This document shows positions 45,050 to 55,424 of a stretch of DNA of 64,000 bases, piece after piece. Made by a program: the position numbers and the translations under genes. Below the pieces are notes generated by a model. The model was not told where the DNA came from. It saw only the letters and a program-made list of their open reading frames with translations, and searched no databases. This stretch comes from Eutrema japonicum (lineage: Eukaryota; Streptophyta; Magnoliopsida; Brassicales; Brassicaceae): positions 35,128,001 through 35,192,000 of the forward strand of contig BSQW01000004.1 of the NCBI GenBank assembly GCA_030161315.1, written 5' to 3'. Position 1 is the first letter of the stretch, and every line of letters begins with the position of its first letter.

Positions 45050-45690
45050 AGTGGTGGGCGTACCTCGCAAATCTGCTCCCTCGCCGGATCTTCTTCTCCC
45101 TTGCCGGTGCAGATCTGCTCCTCTGCTTGGCCAAGATCTGCTCAACACCACCGCAGCCCGGCGCCGATATACTCCTCTGCATGGCCAAAATCTTTGAAGC
45201 TATGCTTTCCAACCCATCAGAGCAACCACCACGCGAGGCATCACACAGCCCAACACCACCGCGGCCGAGCATAGGAGCGTTGACAAAAAAGGTTAGTTTT
45301 CGCCGCCGCAAAAACAAAAATTTATGAAATTAGGGTTTCCCCGCCGCCAAACACCGATTCTTCCCCATCGCCGCCGACACCAAGGCAGAAGACTCGCCGG
45401 AAACCTCGACAAGCCTCCCCCAAAGTCCAACTCCTTCGTCGCCGTAACCATCCTTCGTCGGGTCTTCTTCTTCTTCTTCGTGGAACTAAAGAGAAAGGTC
45501 AAACGAAGCAAGAAGATGAAGAGACTTACCGGAAACGCTCCATTCCTCGCCGGAATCTGGCCGGAATCGGTCGGAATCACGTGGTCGCTCCAAAAGTCGT
45601 CGTCGTCGCCTTTTGTCGAGAGGTGTTTTTTTTTTGTAAACATGTTTTTTGTTTTAATATTTTTTCCATTTCTTTCTTTATTTCATTAAT
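45050..45690 (+). other. GC-rich gene-like segment inside the MULE-like element
   Basis: Codon-like, GC-rich DNA contrasts with its AT-rich surroundings. Two plus-strand frames overlap here (45127-45327, MAKICSTPPQPGADILLCMA; 45324-45689, MKLGFPRRQTPILPHRRRHQ). A minus-strand frame (45643-45293) is equally open, so the coding strand is not settled. GCCGCCG runs and a TTAGGGTTT motif suggest a captured 5' UTR and first exon. I see no domain. Confidence 0.35.
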
Positions 45691-45887
45691 TTTTTTTGGT
45701 TTTAAAAAAAAATTAATGGCATTTTCGTAATATAATACAACATATGGATAAAATGGACATTGACCAAAAGAGTAAGGTTAGTTGAGTTTGGTAGACTTAT
45801 TGGAGGTTAGTCTAGTAATAAATGCATATAGTAAGGTTAGGTAGATAAATTAACTCTTAAAAATAACATCTAATAATTCTAGCTCTA

Positions 45888-46448
45888 TTAATCCACTACT
45901 ATGACCCTTTCATAATCATCCCTAGCACAAAAACGCTCGTCATCAGAAGATTCATTCCCCAAATCTTCAATCTCATGGATGGATATTGGTGCAGCAACAA
46001 AATGCTCATATATCTCTAACTCGTGATACCCTCTTGGTGGCGTCCTCATAACTACATACCAATGTGAGGACTCATCTTCTTTGCAGTAAAACACTTGTTT
46101 TGCTTGAGAAAGAAGAATGTATGGATCTAAGAGAAATGTTGATTGGTTTAAGTGGAGGTTCACAAGCGTAAAGCTATCTTCTTCTTTTACATCATTTCCT
46201 TTGTTGGTCCACTTACACTTAAATAATGGAACTTGGAACATGTGGTAGTCCATCATTATGATCTCTTGTATCACTCCATAGTAAGAAACTATGTTTGCCA
46301 TATGTTTGGTATCTCGTGCGCTAGATCTACACATACTTAAAGCTTCATATGTTACTCCACTATTCTGAGTCTTCCGCTTCAAGTCCTCAGTGTGAAATTG
46401 ATGTCCATTGATGATATACCCCTTATAGGTTTGAGCAATATGTCTTGG
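45888..46448 (-). pseudogene. CACTA TNP2 transposase, C-terminal part (DUF4216)
   Basis: The minus-strand frame enters with HIAQTYKGYIINGHQFHTED then LKRKTQNSGV. It continues with SYYGVIQEIIMMDYHMFQVP, LFKCKWTN and FTLVNLHLNQ, and ends DDYERVIVVD at a stop (45888-45890). This is the DUF4216 region found at the C-terminus of plant En/Spm TNP2 transposases. The catalytic transposase_21 domain and everything upstream are missing at the 46448 junction, so the element cannot supply transposase. The remaining ~185 codons have no stop, suggesting recent loss. Confidence 0.9.
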
Positions 46449-46955
46449 TAGGAAAATGTAGTATTCGGGTTAAGTAATTTTACGGGATATGTGGCACCCA
46501 TTGACAACTTTTTTGGTGACGTCACTTTCCGACGACGGCGGTTGTCTCTCGTCTAAACAATGTTTGCTAAAGTCTTATCTTTAAGTGAGAGATAATTTGA
46601 TTACGTTATTTGTGTGATTAGTGTAAATATGTTATTGTTTCTTCACTGTTTTCATTGTTTCCAATTTGGTTTGGGGCTTTTTGCTTGCAGAGGACTGAAG
46701 AGAGAGAGACATGGGAACTACATGATTTGACATGAACAATATACACAGAAAAAGACCTGGAGGGTAAAATGAATATTTTACAAACAAAAGTGACAACTTG
46801 TTTTTGAACATTTCTAAAGTGCTAAATACAAACTAAACCAAAATGAAGTGACGACGGGCGCAAATATCTCTTCCTTTTTTTTTACATTTGTTACATAATT
46901 GATACATCTTCTTCGACTTTCTTCTGCTAGGAACGCCCAAAGGAAAAACCAGAAG

Positions 46956-48713
46956 CATCAATGGAGGATTCAGAGGAAGAAGCCCTTACCAAGTCGTTGA
47001 AGACCAATGGAGTCAAGGAGAAGAAAGTCTAGCCTTTTCCGATGAGGAGGCTGACTACGAATCTCCAATGTGTCCAGGAGATAGCTATCCGAGCTCTTGT
47101 TTTGGAGACGAGGCAGACGGTGAAGGATTTTACCATGAACCACCAGACCGTTACTCACCCAATCTACACAATATCGAGCCATACACCGACACGCCTCAAG
47201 CAACAACAACTTGGAGCTAGCCGTGTTTAAATTTTTATGAGAATGACTATGAAGAAGAACTCGAGGAGGAATCATATGAGGATTATAAGTCCCCACAATG
47301 AGAAGAGGAGCTTCATCACATCGTTGTGACAAGCCGAGTGCTAGATTACACCACTTCAACCGAATCTACGAACCTAATCAATAAAGGATGCATTTACCGT
47401 TCCAAATCTCTAACTTTTTCAGGTCATAGAAAGGACCATGAAGACTATCTCCGATGGGAAACCGATATGAAGCAGTGGCTGCACACAAACAACATTCCTA
47501 AAGAAGAGAAGATGTCATACGCCGTAGACTCTCTTGTTGGAGATGCTTACAAATGGTGGTTAAAGGAAGATGCACACACCATCTACAACAAACCAGTGCT
47601 TGATTAGGGAGATCTTAAAGCTCAGATGTACATGTAGTTTGTTAAGAAGCACCAAACTCGCAACAACATCACTACAAAGCCCACACATCGCACAACAACA
47701 AGGAGAGTGATGACAACACCAATGCTGCAACCTACTCAGCATGAGCAGAACAACACCAAAGGATATCCAAAAGTTGCAACTTACACTCAGAATTCAGCAC
47801 CATTGCGTGAACCGCAAGTAAAAAATCAAAGTAAGACCTCTAGCTCTTCAAATTCAAGTGAACTGATAAGGTATATATATGCAATAGGAGAGGTCACTTT
47901 GCTGCTACATGCCCTGAAAGACAAGTAGTAAATTCTACATCACTTGAATCGAAACTGAAATCATCTGACTCAAGTGATTGCTTAGCTCAATCTAGTTTTG
48001 AAGTTTCCAATTCTAGTATAATGCTCTTGTCCTTGCCAAAGTTTGTTGACACATGTCTAGATCATGACGTGGAGCAAAAGGTGAGAGAAGTAGACCGCGA
48101 GACAACAACATGTGTACCATATTCCGAACATCTCGAGAAGCCATCAAATTTTCAAAGCATAGTCTCAGATCAAGGAAAACAAGGAGCCAAATCTTCATCT
48201 ACACGTAAACAGGTTTAAACTGAGTTGTTTCAATCTACTTGTGATAATACCATGACTGCCATAACTCACTTGCTTCTTGTCAAAAGTGCCGAGACCATTG
48301 CAATAACAAAGGAGGAACAACAAAGACCCCATCCGTGAAAACATTAATGGAGAAACCAAGTGTTTCACAAAGGAGACTATCTTGCTGCCCAAGGAAGTCA
48401 GCAAGAACCATGGAGAGGAGTCATTGCTTCCTTGATGATCAAAAAAGAACCACCGGATACTCAATATTAACCCCACTTGAGTCGCAACCGAAGCCTTGCC
48501 CGAGGTAATTTTCTAACCACACACATATCTCGAGATACTAACTTTCTTTCTCTTGGTGCAGGTCAAGAAGTTTTGAGGACGAAACATTTCCAAGGGGTAG
48601 GGTATGATGTGGACATTGATCTAGCTAACCATCCCAAGTTGTTCCCAACACTCGAAGGAGACCCATCCAAACCCGAACTGTGCCTTGTAAAAGTTGTACC
48701 AGAGACCCCATGA
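46956..48713 (+). pseudogene. gag of gypsy-like family X
   Basis: An arginine/acidic leader (GGFRGRSPYQVVEDQWSQGE near 46960) precedes the core gag domain at 47326-47604: FSGHRKDHEDYLRWETDMKQ, then DSLVGDAYKWWLKED. Past stops at 47217, 47299, 47605 and 47635, a zinc knuckle reads YICNRRGHFAATCP near 47875-47920, with its first cysteine lost. A Ser-rich tail follows, then a final frame (48477-48713) with GYDVDIDLANHPKLFP. No protease or RT lies between here and the LTR at 48720, so family X looks gag-only. A relative on the minus strand is at 57890-58580. Confidence 0.8.
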
Positions 48714-48719
48714 AATAAA

Positions 48720-49110
48720 TCCATTGAGGGATCACACTTTCACCGACCAAGTGCCCGCAATGATGAATTTGCTCGAGTCAAAACACATTTAACTTAAGCA
48801 AGAACAGTAGCCGAGAAGAACCTTATCGGAGCTGAACCAAAGACACCATGCGAAAAATCAATTGAGGGAAGACCCATCCGAAGGAAGACTTTGTTCGAGC
48901 CACTTTGTCTCTTACTCGGCCCAAATCAGAAATTATCCAAGATATGCTTTTCGGTCCACCTGATAAAGCATATGGACAAGATAATATGATTTTCAGCCCA
49001 AGCCCATCAAGGCTTGATCCGTTCGCGACTCGACCCATCTACTAAAGCCTCTTATGGAGTCAACCAACTGAAGACCCGACATGGATCGACCCGGATCTAC
49101 CCACGACCTT
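48720..49110 (+). repeat. LTR of family X, copy B, first part
   Basis: GGCCCAAATCAGAAATTATCC through CATCAAGGCTTGATCCGTTC to CCCACGACCTT matches 56130-56335 of copy C. The left boundary is not resolved; similarity is clear from about 48870. It is interrupted after ACCTT by a solo LTR. Confidence 0.75.
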
Positions 49111-50731
49111 TGTTAGTAGTGAGTTTAACACTCCCTGATTTAACTCGACTCGAATTAAGATCAACTCATTTACTGGTCTAGAAGCCCATTAGGCCTGACC
49201 AAGCTAGGTCGGCGCCCACCGAGAAGAAAAGAAAACCTCTGAAATACAAGGAAATCTTTTAAGATAAAGGCAAATCCCGAGAAAATTGAGAGTTATCCAT
49301 ATCGACTCCGGGAAATAAGGAATCGTCAATATCCAGTCAAAAGGAAAAAGGAAAATCGACCGACTTAAATACCTATAAATAGAAGAGCTCATGATTCAAG
49401 AGAGTGATCCACAATTTTGACAGAATACCACGATTCTCTATGTAACATGAACTACGAACGTCTTGATCCTCATTCTTAGGGTACGTTGATATGCTCAAAT
49501 TAATACCCTAAACAGTACTAAAGCAGTTGCTGCAAGGACTCAGAGAAATCACACAATAGATTATATAGTATCGAATTAAGCCAAGCCAAAAGATGTAATT
49601 GAAAGCAGTGCATAAATTAAAAGAGTTGTAATTCAATTGGAGAAAGATAGGCTTAGGGTATTTCTCAGAAAATCAATGAATGCAGATAAACTAACTAACA
49701 TGATTCAGATTTAGCGCAGTTCTTGAACTCAAATCACTAAAGTATAATTAGCCAACTGTCGTTGCGAAAACTATCTAAATCTAAATCCTAGAAATTCCAA
49801 ATCTCTTTGCGAATCCTAAAGTCTAAATCAGCTTTAATATCAGGTTTGATATGTTCACAAATCAATTAAACCAAATCTCTTTGCGAATAATCAATTTGCT
49901 CACCTAAGGTTCTATCAGGTAATTAATCGCACTGTCGTGCCTAATCAATTATCATAAGATCTAAGTTCCAGATTCTTCAACCTAGAATTAGCTTTGAACA
50001 CAACCTAAGCGAAGAACTAATTCAGATGGTGAATCCTAATAAATTAATCAACCTAGCATTCAGAGAAAACCCTTATGAGAACCCTGAACCTAAAGTGGAT
50101 CTACTCAGACATAGAGGATGAAACAATAAACATGTTTGAATAAATCATCAAATAAAACAGAAATAGTAACAAGAGGGTTCCAAATCTTCTCTCGGACGAA
50201 GGGAGTTTCAGACTTGTCTTCCTCACAAAGCTCTCTCTCAAACCAAAGTAAAATCAAGCATAGCCAACAAAGTGGCTGTAAAAATCCTATAAATAACCTA
50301 AATCACGTTTTGGGGCTTCTTGTAATTATCAAAGACTTCTGAACCAAGTTGCAATTCTTCAACTCTTCATTAAAGTCGCGGGTCTTGTCTTCCTGCGATG
50401 GGTGTCGATCGATACCAAGGGGGTATCGATCGATGCTTGACGTGAAATCGGGTACTCAGGAACACGAACTTCTGCTTTGCTCCAAACTGCTCCAGAAAGC
50501 TCCAATATTTCCAATTATGCTCCAAACGTGCTAAGACCTGTAAAAGACTCTAAAACACTACGAAATAGCAGAAATACTCTATAAAACGGACTTATATCAT
50601 GGCCTAAAAGGGGTAAAAACCATGATATATCATATGTAGACAGCCTTCACAAGGCACAGCTGTAAAATCATATCTTCTAAACCCAAACTGATTTCGAGTA
50701 TCTACGAGATAAGTGAAATTTGTATTCAACA
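49111..50731 (+). mobile_element. solo LTR in LTR copy B
   Basis: TGTTAGTAGTGAGTTTAACA ... TTTGTATTCAACA, flanked by ACCTT on both sides (49106-49110, 50732-50736). Removing it restores the X LTR phrase CCCACGACCTTCAAATACC seen in copy C. After subtracting a nested insertion it is about 470 bp, with a TATAAATAGA box near 49375. Its internal region was presumably lost by LTR-LTR recombination. Confidence 0.9.
49487..50632 (-). mobile_element. second solo LTR nested in the first
   Basis: 1146 bp, TGATATGCTCAAATTAATAC ... AACCATGATATATCA, flanked by TACGT (49482-49486) and TATGT (50633-50637), a target duplication with one C-to-T change. Orientation is inferred from the GGTAAAAACCATGATATATCA end, which resembles the start of minus-strand LTRs here. 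A near-perfect hairpin TCGATCGATACC/GGTATCGATCGA lies at 50405-50434. Confidence 0.82.
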
Positions 50732-51330
50732 ACCTTCAAATACCTTATGCGAGTCATATTGAGTCCAAATAAGGAAAGTGATTGTTTCTCTTGCCTTGAC
50801 GTGATACATCAATTTATTTTGGAACCATGAGATCATTTAGAGCCCATTCTACATGTTCTAAGGTGCACCACGCCTCTCTTCATCAGGCGGATCAAGTTTC
50901 AATCAAACTTTCCATAACCGGACCGTTTGACATTAAAATCCAACGGTTCATTTCTCATCAAGTCTACTGCATTTTGAACGTGATTTACACCATCCAGAAT
51001 GTCCCCAAGACACGCCACTATCTCCCAAAGTTGACCAAATACAAGCGCTTCATCGTGTTTTCTTATTTGGCTGAGATACCCATTAAGAGCCTAACGACTA
51101 TATTATTATTTACGCAAATCTTATTTTCTTCTTTAGTATTTTAGACCGTTGTAGTGAGCCTATATAAGCTCACATTTGTTTCTTTTACAAACCACCTTTC
51201 AATTAGATTTTCTTGTTTTTATTTCAAATTTGTCTTTGAAGAATTGTTCTTGTTCTTTTGAATACTAGTGAACGATTCACTTTTATTTTCTAGAACCCTC
51301 GGATTAAGTTGTTTGTGAGATTCAAGCTAT
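50732..51330 (+). repeat. LTR of family X, copy B, second part
   Basis: Continues copy B (CACCACGCCTCTCTTCATCA, TATATAAGCTCAC near 51161) to TTGTTTGTGAGATTCA. After this it diverges into a CTACCGAGCTACAAGC repeat region instead of the end seen in copies A and C. Confidence 0.85.
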
Positions 51331-51563
51331 GCTCGTCTACCGAGCTACAAGCTACGCTCATCTACCGAGCTACAAGCTACGCTCTTCTACTAAGTTACAC
51401 TTTTCTACCGAGCTGAGCTATGCTCGTCCAAACTTTACTTCGAAGACTCTACTGAACTACACTATTTTTGACACATCTCGAGAGTTTTAGTTTGTCAGTT
51501 GAACTTCAACTTTAGTTTATCAGTTTCAGATCGTCAGTTTTGGTTCAGAATTTCAGTTCATAA

Positions 51564-52439
51564 GACCATCTCCAATGTATTACTCTATTTTTTAATCTAA
51601 AATAGAGTAACTCTAAAATAGAGTTGGGTTTTGCTCCAATAAATTACTCTATTTGCACTCTACAAAAGAATATTCTATGTTATATTCTATTTCTATTTTA
51701 TTATAAATATCATTTATTTGTAAGAAATTACAATTTAACCCCACTTATTTTTTATATTTCAAAAACTTTCATAAATTATGATTTTATTTAAATTAAACAT
51801 TTATTACATAAGAAAAATTACATTACATCATATAAAAATAATAAAACATATAGAACTTTGGTTTAAACATCACCATTACTGTATTTTCCCATAAATGATC
51901 AATTAATGCATTTCAAAGAAAAAAAATGAGCTTCTCTATCTTTGATTTTTCTAAATGGACCAAGAAATTATTCGAACCGAATATCATCATCCTCTGCTAT
52001 TTGGACCTCTGGAGGTGGAACTTCTTTTCCAACTTCAATTAGTGCATCGAGATCACGCTCATCCTCGATTATCATATTTTGTAAAATTATACATGTTGTC
52101 ATTATATCATGTAGCACATTTTTTTTCCAAAATCGTACTGGTCTTTTAACTTTAAAAAATATTATAATAAAGTAATTTAAATGTAAAATTTATTTTCTTA
52201 TATTTAAATATTATTATTATTATTTGTTTGAGTTATAATTACAAAGATATAAAAATTAAAGGACCATTCTATAAATAAAAAAGTTCAACTCTAAAATAGA
52301 GTGAGAAATAGAGTTACTCTAAAGATAGAATAAAAAATAGAGTTATTCTATTTTAGAGTGGGAAATAGAGTGGGGTTGGAGAGGATTTTACTCTAAAATA
52401 GAGTTCAGAGTGGGAAATAGAGTAGGGTTGGAGATGCCC
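51564..52439 (-). mobile_element. PIF/Harbinger element
   Basis: Flanked by TAA on both sides (51561-51563, 52440-52442). The right end reversed is GGGCATCTCCAACCCTACTC and the left is GACCATCTCCAATGTATTAC, both followed by repeated CTCTATTTTAGAGT motifs. A transposase remnant lies inside. Size 876 bp, deleted. Confidence 0.88.
51968..52129 (-). pseudogene. Harbinger transposase C-terminal fragment
   Basis: The minus-strand frame reads WKKNVLHDIMTTCIILQNMI, then IEDERDLDALIEVGKEVPPP, and stops after DDDIRFE. This matches the C-terminal tail of plant DDE_Tnp_4 (Harbinger) transposases, where VLHDIMTTCIIMHNMIVEDE is common. The catalytic DDE part is gone, so the element is non-autonomous. Confidence 0.82.
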
Positions 52440-52759
52440 TAAGTCAACTTAGAACTTCAGTTCATTAGGTTTGGTTCAGAATTTCAGTTCATCAGTTATT
52501 GGTTCAGAATTTAAGTTCATCATTTTTTAGTTCAGAGTTTCAACTCGTCAGTTCATCGGTTTCAGATCAGAATTTTAGTTCATCAATTTTAGTCTGCCAT
52601 CTTCAGCTTGTCACATTTTTAGCCCGTTGGTTTGACTTTTCTAACTGAATCTTTCATCAGTAACACGCTCATCTACCGAGCTACACTACACTTACGGAAC
52701 TCGCAAGGATCGCGTAATCACTGAACTTTGCATTCGCAAAATATAAGCTGAATTCTCAA

Positions 52760-53300
52760 CATTCGCAAAATATAAGCCGAATTCTCAACATTCAAAAATT
52801 ATAAGCCGAGCTCACATAGTTCGTAAATCCCACATCATCCGAACTAAATAAGCCGAGTCTGTCTTGCACACTCCGATTCCATCTGGGAAGTAAAATAAGC
52901 CGAACTCTCATACATTCGCAAATTATAAGTCGAACTCACATAGTTCACTAATCCCAGATCATCCGAGCTAAATAAGTCGAGTCCGTCTCACACACTCCCA
53001 TTCAATCTGGGAAGTAAAACAAGCTGAACTCTCATACGTTCGCAAATTATAAGTCGAACTCACATAGTTCGCAAATCCCATATCTTCCGAACTAAATAAG
53101 CTGAGTCCGTCTCGCACACTCCGATTCGATCTGGGAAGTAAAATAAGCCGAACTCTCATACGTTCGCAAATTATTAGCCGAACTCACATAGTTCGCAAAT
53201 CACAGATCATCCGAGCTAAATAAGCCGAGTCCGTCTCGCACACTCTGATTCGATCTGGAAAGTAAAATAAACCGAGTTCACCTTATGTACCCCGGCTTAG
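52760..53300. repeat. 124-bp tandem repeat
   Basis: CTGG(G/A)AAGTAAAA recurs at 52883, 53007, 53131 and 53255, exactly 124 bp apart. Each unit contains GCCGAACTCTCATACGTTCG, a second AACTCACATAGTTCGC and AGCCGAGTCCGTCTC. About four units plus partial edges. Confidence 0.93.
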
Positions 53301-53423
53301 ACCGTATTATGTATGGCACCAATTTAGTACATGATGGAGTCGAGAGGATCATATTGTTTTACGACCTTACTCAGACCATAGAATCGAGCTCTCATAGTTC
53401 GCAAATTCTTAAGCCGAGCTCAC

Positions 53424-54953
53424 TGATAACACCATATTTTTACCCGTTTTACTATCTATATTAGAATACTTTAATAAGTGTTTCATTCGATTTTACATGT
53501 TTTTATTACGGTTTTCGCATATTTGTAGTTTCAAGACCCTTTTCAGGTTATTTAGGCGAAAACATTGCAAATTGGAGAAAACCCAGATTTTCGGCTCAGA
53601 GTCAAACTGTCAGAAGTTCAATTGCCAAAGAGGTTATTATCACCGTCTGATCCAGCCCAAGTTTGGAGATATTCAAGAAGGACAAAATACCTTTCCATTC
53701 CAATAAATTTGAGGACGATCCAACGGTTCAATCAAAAGATACATCAAGATCAAGACGTCCCATCATGCCACTCACGGGGGCAGCCCCAGCCACGGACAAG
53801 AGGCAATCTTCCGCGGCCAGGAAGCCTCCACCTTCGGCAAGTGAAGATCCACCGCGGACAGACACCCTGGACCCGCGATCAAGCTAATTATTTCCCGTAA
53901 GCCCAATTTCAAGCCCCGTTCAGTTCCCGTCAAGGAAAAACCCTAAAGACCGACGAAAACATAACTCAAGACCTATAAATATGCGTTTTAAAGATATATT
54001 TTTTGTGCTTCTTTTCGTGTCATCTTAGTTTACTTTTTGCAAGTCTTTTCTTAAGTTTTTGTTCTTTACTTTCGAGATTGGTGAAGAGGTTCTCTCTGGA
54101 CATCGTTCTTAAATTCGAGAGGCTCCTTCATCAATCTCCTGTTTTATTTAATCATGTCTTTTATCTCATTTATTTGTGAGTAGTTTAACTGTTGGGTTTA
54201 TAGGGATTATCAAGGGGAATACTATGTTCGATAAGAATTTCGTAAGGTAAAACCCTAGCCGAATTCTAGAGCTATTTCTTGTAGATCGTTGTTAACGCAT
54301 GAATATAGCGTCATGAACTAGAGGCTTATTCCTAGGTGTTAAGTACCACCAAAAGTGTTAAATCTAAATGCCCAAATCGTTCATTTATAAGAGTGTGTCG
54401 TGTCGTAAGATACGAAAATATACTTGCAGAGTGCTGTGAACTAAGAAGAACCAGCGCGAACAACACGATTTTCTGCGCGGCCAGAGAAAAAATCTATTGG
54501 TCGAGTATATAGATTGTTGGTGCGTAGGATGTACGAAAGTAGGCTACGCCGTTTATTCTGTTCAGTTCGTGGAGTTAAAATCTAGAATCGTGTTACTAAG
54601 AGCTTAGGGGCCGTGATTGAATCGAGCATGCCCTAAGATATACATGTCAACCCAACACCGTTTTATTATTGTTTACAAATCGTTTTTCCGTTTAGTTTAT
54701 GCCATCGATTTTCTTAGGCTATTTTACAAGCAATTTTCCGTTTTTCCATTCCTTACAACTTTCTTGACAAAACCCTATAAAAATTATTCTCGTTCTAGAT
54801 TTCCTTCCTAATTCTCTGACTAAGGTCTTTCACAATAACTTTCCCTCCTTGTGGATCGATAGCTAAAGTACTACAATGCATGTTTGTGCACTTGCAGAAG
54901 TTTTAGGCTTATAAATTTAAAACTTGGAGTTTCGGAAACAAACTGACGCATCA
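53424..54953 (+). repeat. Athila-like LTR (third copy)
   Basis: TGATAACACCATATTTTTAC ... ACTGACGCATCA, 1530 bp. It is clearly related to 16312-17998 but more diverged than the two LTRs of that element are from each other, with GC-rich and TATAAATATG segments in the same order. Confidence 0.85.
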
Positions 54954-54956
54954 AGT

Positions 54957-54977
54957 TTTTGACGCCGTTGTCGGGGA
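54957..54977 (+). promoter_or_regulatory. primer-binding site (tRNA-Asp type)
   Basis: TTTTTGACGCCGTTGTCGGGGA directly after the LTR. It is closer to the Athila consensus than the site at 18003. Confidence 0.78.
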
Positions 54978-55079
54978 GGCAATTGCTATTCATTCTGTCA
55001 CACCTTAGAGGTTAGTAAATTGACTCTAGAACACACTTTTCCTTTTCAATTTTTGTTTTTGTTTTTCTTCGTTTCACGC

Positions 55080-55360
55080 TTTGAAACATTAACTCACCTC
55101 TTGTGCAAGATGACTACTACGAGCAGGGTTGCAACGAACCATATTGTGCTCACTACTCTCACGATTTACACACCAACTGTGATTCATTCTATATAGATCG
55201 GAAACCGGCACCAACCACCTACTCTCAAAGACGCTACGAGCCTCTTTACTACCGAGACTAGCCTTTTTCGTCTCCTTTTGTCAACTCTCGACATAAATCT
55301 TACCATCATCAACACCAACCCTCGGACCAGCACTATGAGAGCATGGCTGAAACGCAAGTA
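55080..55360 (+). pseudogene. Athila-like gag N-terminal fragment
   Basis: Frame pieces DDYYEQGCNEPYCAHYSHDL, DSFYIDRKPAPTTYSQRRYE, PLYYRD(stop)PFSSPF and QPSDQHYESMAETQ align with the gag at 18127-18400. The start ATG is changed (AACATTAACTCACC). An in-frame TAG lies near 55260. The sequence leaves gag near 55370 and enters the inverted LTR. Confidence 0.75.
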
Positions 55361-55424
55361 AAAAGTACAAATAAATTAAACAAAAGAGTTCAAGGTGCCA
55401 AAAGCAAACTAAAGGTGGCACAAT

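Larger units (their letters stand above)
41601..45855. mobile_element. MULE-like element rich in GTAGA motifs, nested in the CACTA
   Basis: Lies between the TNPA and TNP2 genes, flanked by ATTAAAAAT (41592-41600) and CTTAAAAAT (45856-45864), an 8/9 match of MULE size. The ends share ACTATAT...TTTATT(T/A)CTAG in inverted orientation within 50 bp. Both flanks carry dense arrays of GGTAGA(T/C)TT, on the plus strand at left and the minus strand at right. A Helitron, a deleted LINE and a GC-rich gene-like segment lie inside. Segment 44192-44477 has no recognisable content. Confidence 0.6.
38312..46448 (-). mobile_element. CACTA element inside MULE M; right TIR lost
   Basis: The left TIR CACTACAGGAAAATCGAGTA at 38312 follows GATTATTTAGAAAA, which in M1 reads on as GATTATTCAGTAAAAGG. 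On the right the MULE resumes at about 46449 (GTAGGAAAATGTAGTATTCGGG) directly after TNP2 coding sequence. The TNP2 N-terminal half and right TIR are deleted. Gene order on the minus strand is TNP2 then TNPA-like, as in other En/Spm elements. A 4.3 kb MULE-like element sits between the two genes. Confidence 0.87.
35768..46870. mobile_element. MULE M, full span with nested insertions
   Basis: Starts GGGATTCTTGCATGGGG after TTCCTTTTT (35759-35767) and ends GCGCAAATATCTC at 46870, followed by TTCCTTTTT (46871-46879). The 9-bp target duplication and shared ends with M1 define it. Its own sequence is only about 1.7 kb; the rest is a hAT, a small MULE and a CACTA with further nesting. Segment 46449-46870 (GTATTCGGGTTAAGTAATTT onward) matches M1's middle and right end at 16228-16311 and 28157-28483. 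Confidence 0.85.
51331..53423 (+). other. repeat-rich region between X LTR copies B and C
   Basis: Begins with three imperfect copies of GCTCGTCTACCGAGCTACAA (51331-51420), then degenerate GTTCATCAGTTTTGGTTCAG units (51485-51560, 52440-52620), then the 124-bp tandem array. A Harbinger element is inserted. There is no gene. It may be internal DNA of a second X-type element whose 3' LTR is copy C. Confidence 0.6.

Noticed and set aside
52760..53300. CRISPR-like repeat array
   Set aside because: Units are contiguous 124-bp tandem repeats without unique spacers, in a plant transposon context.
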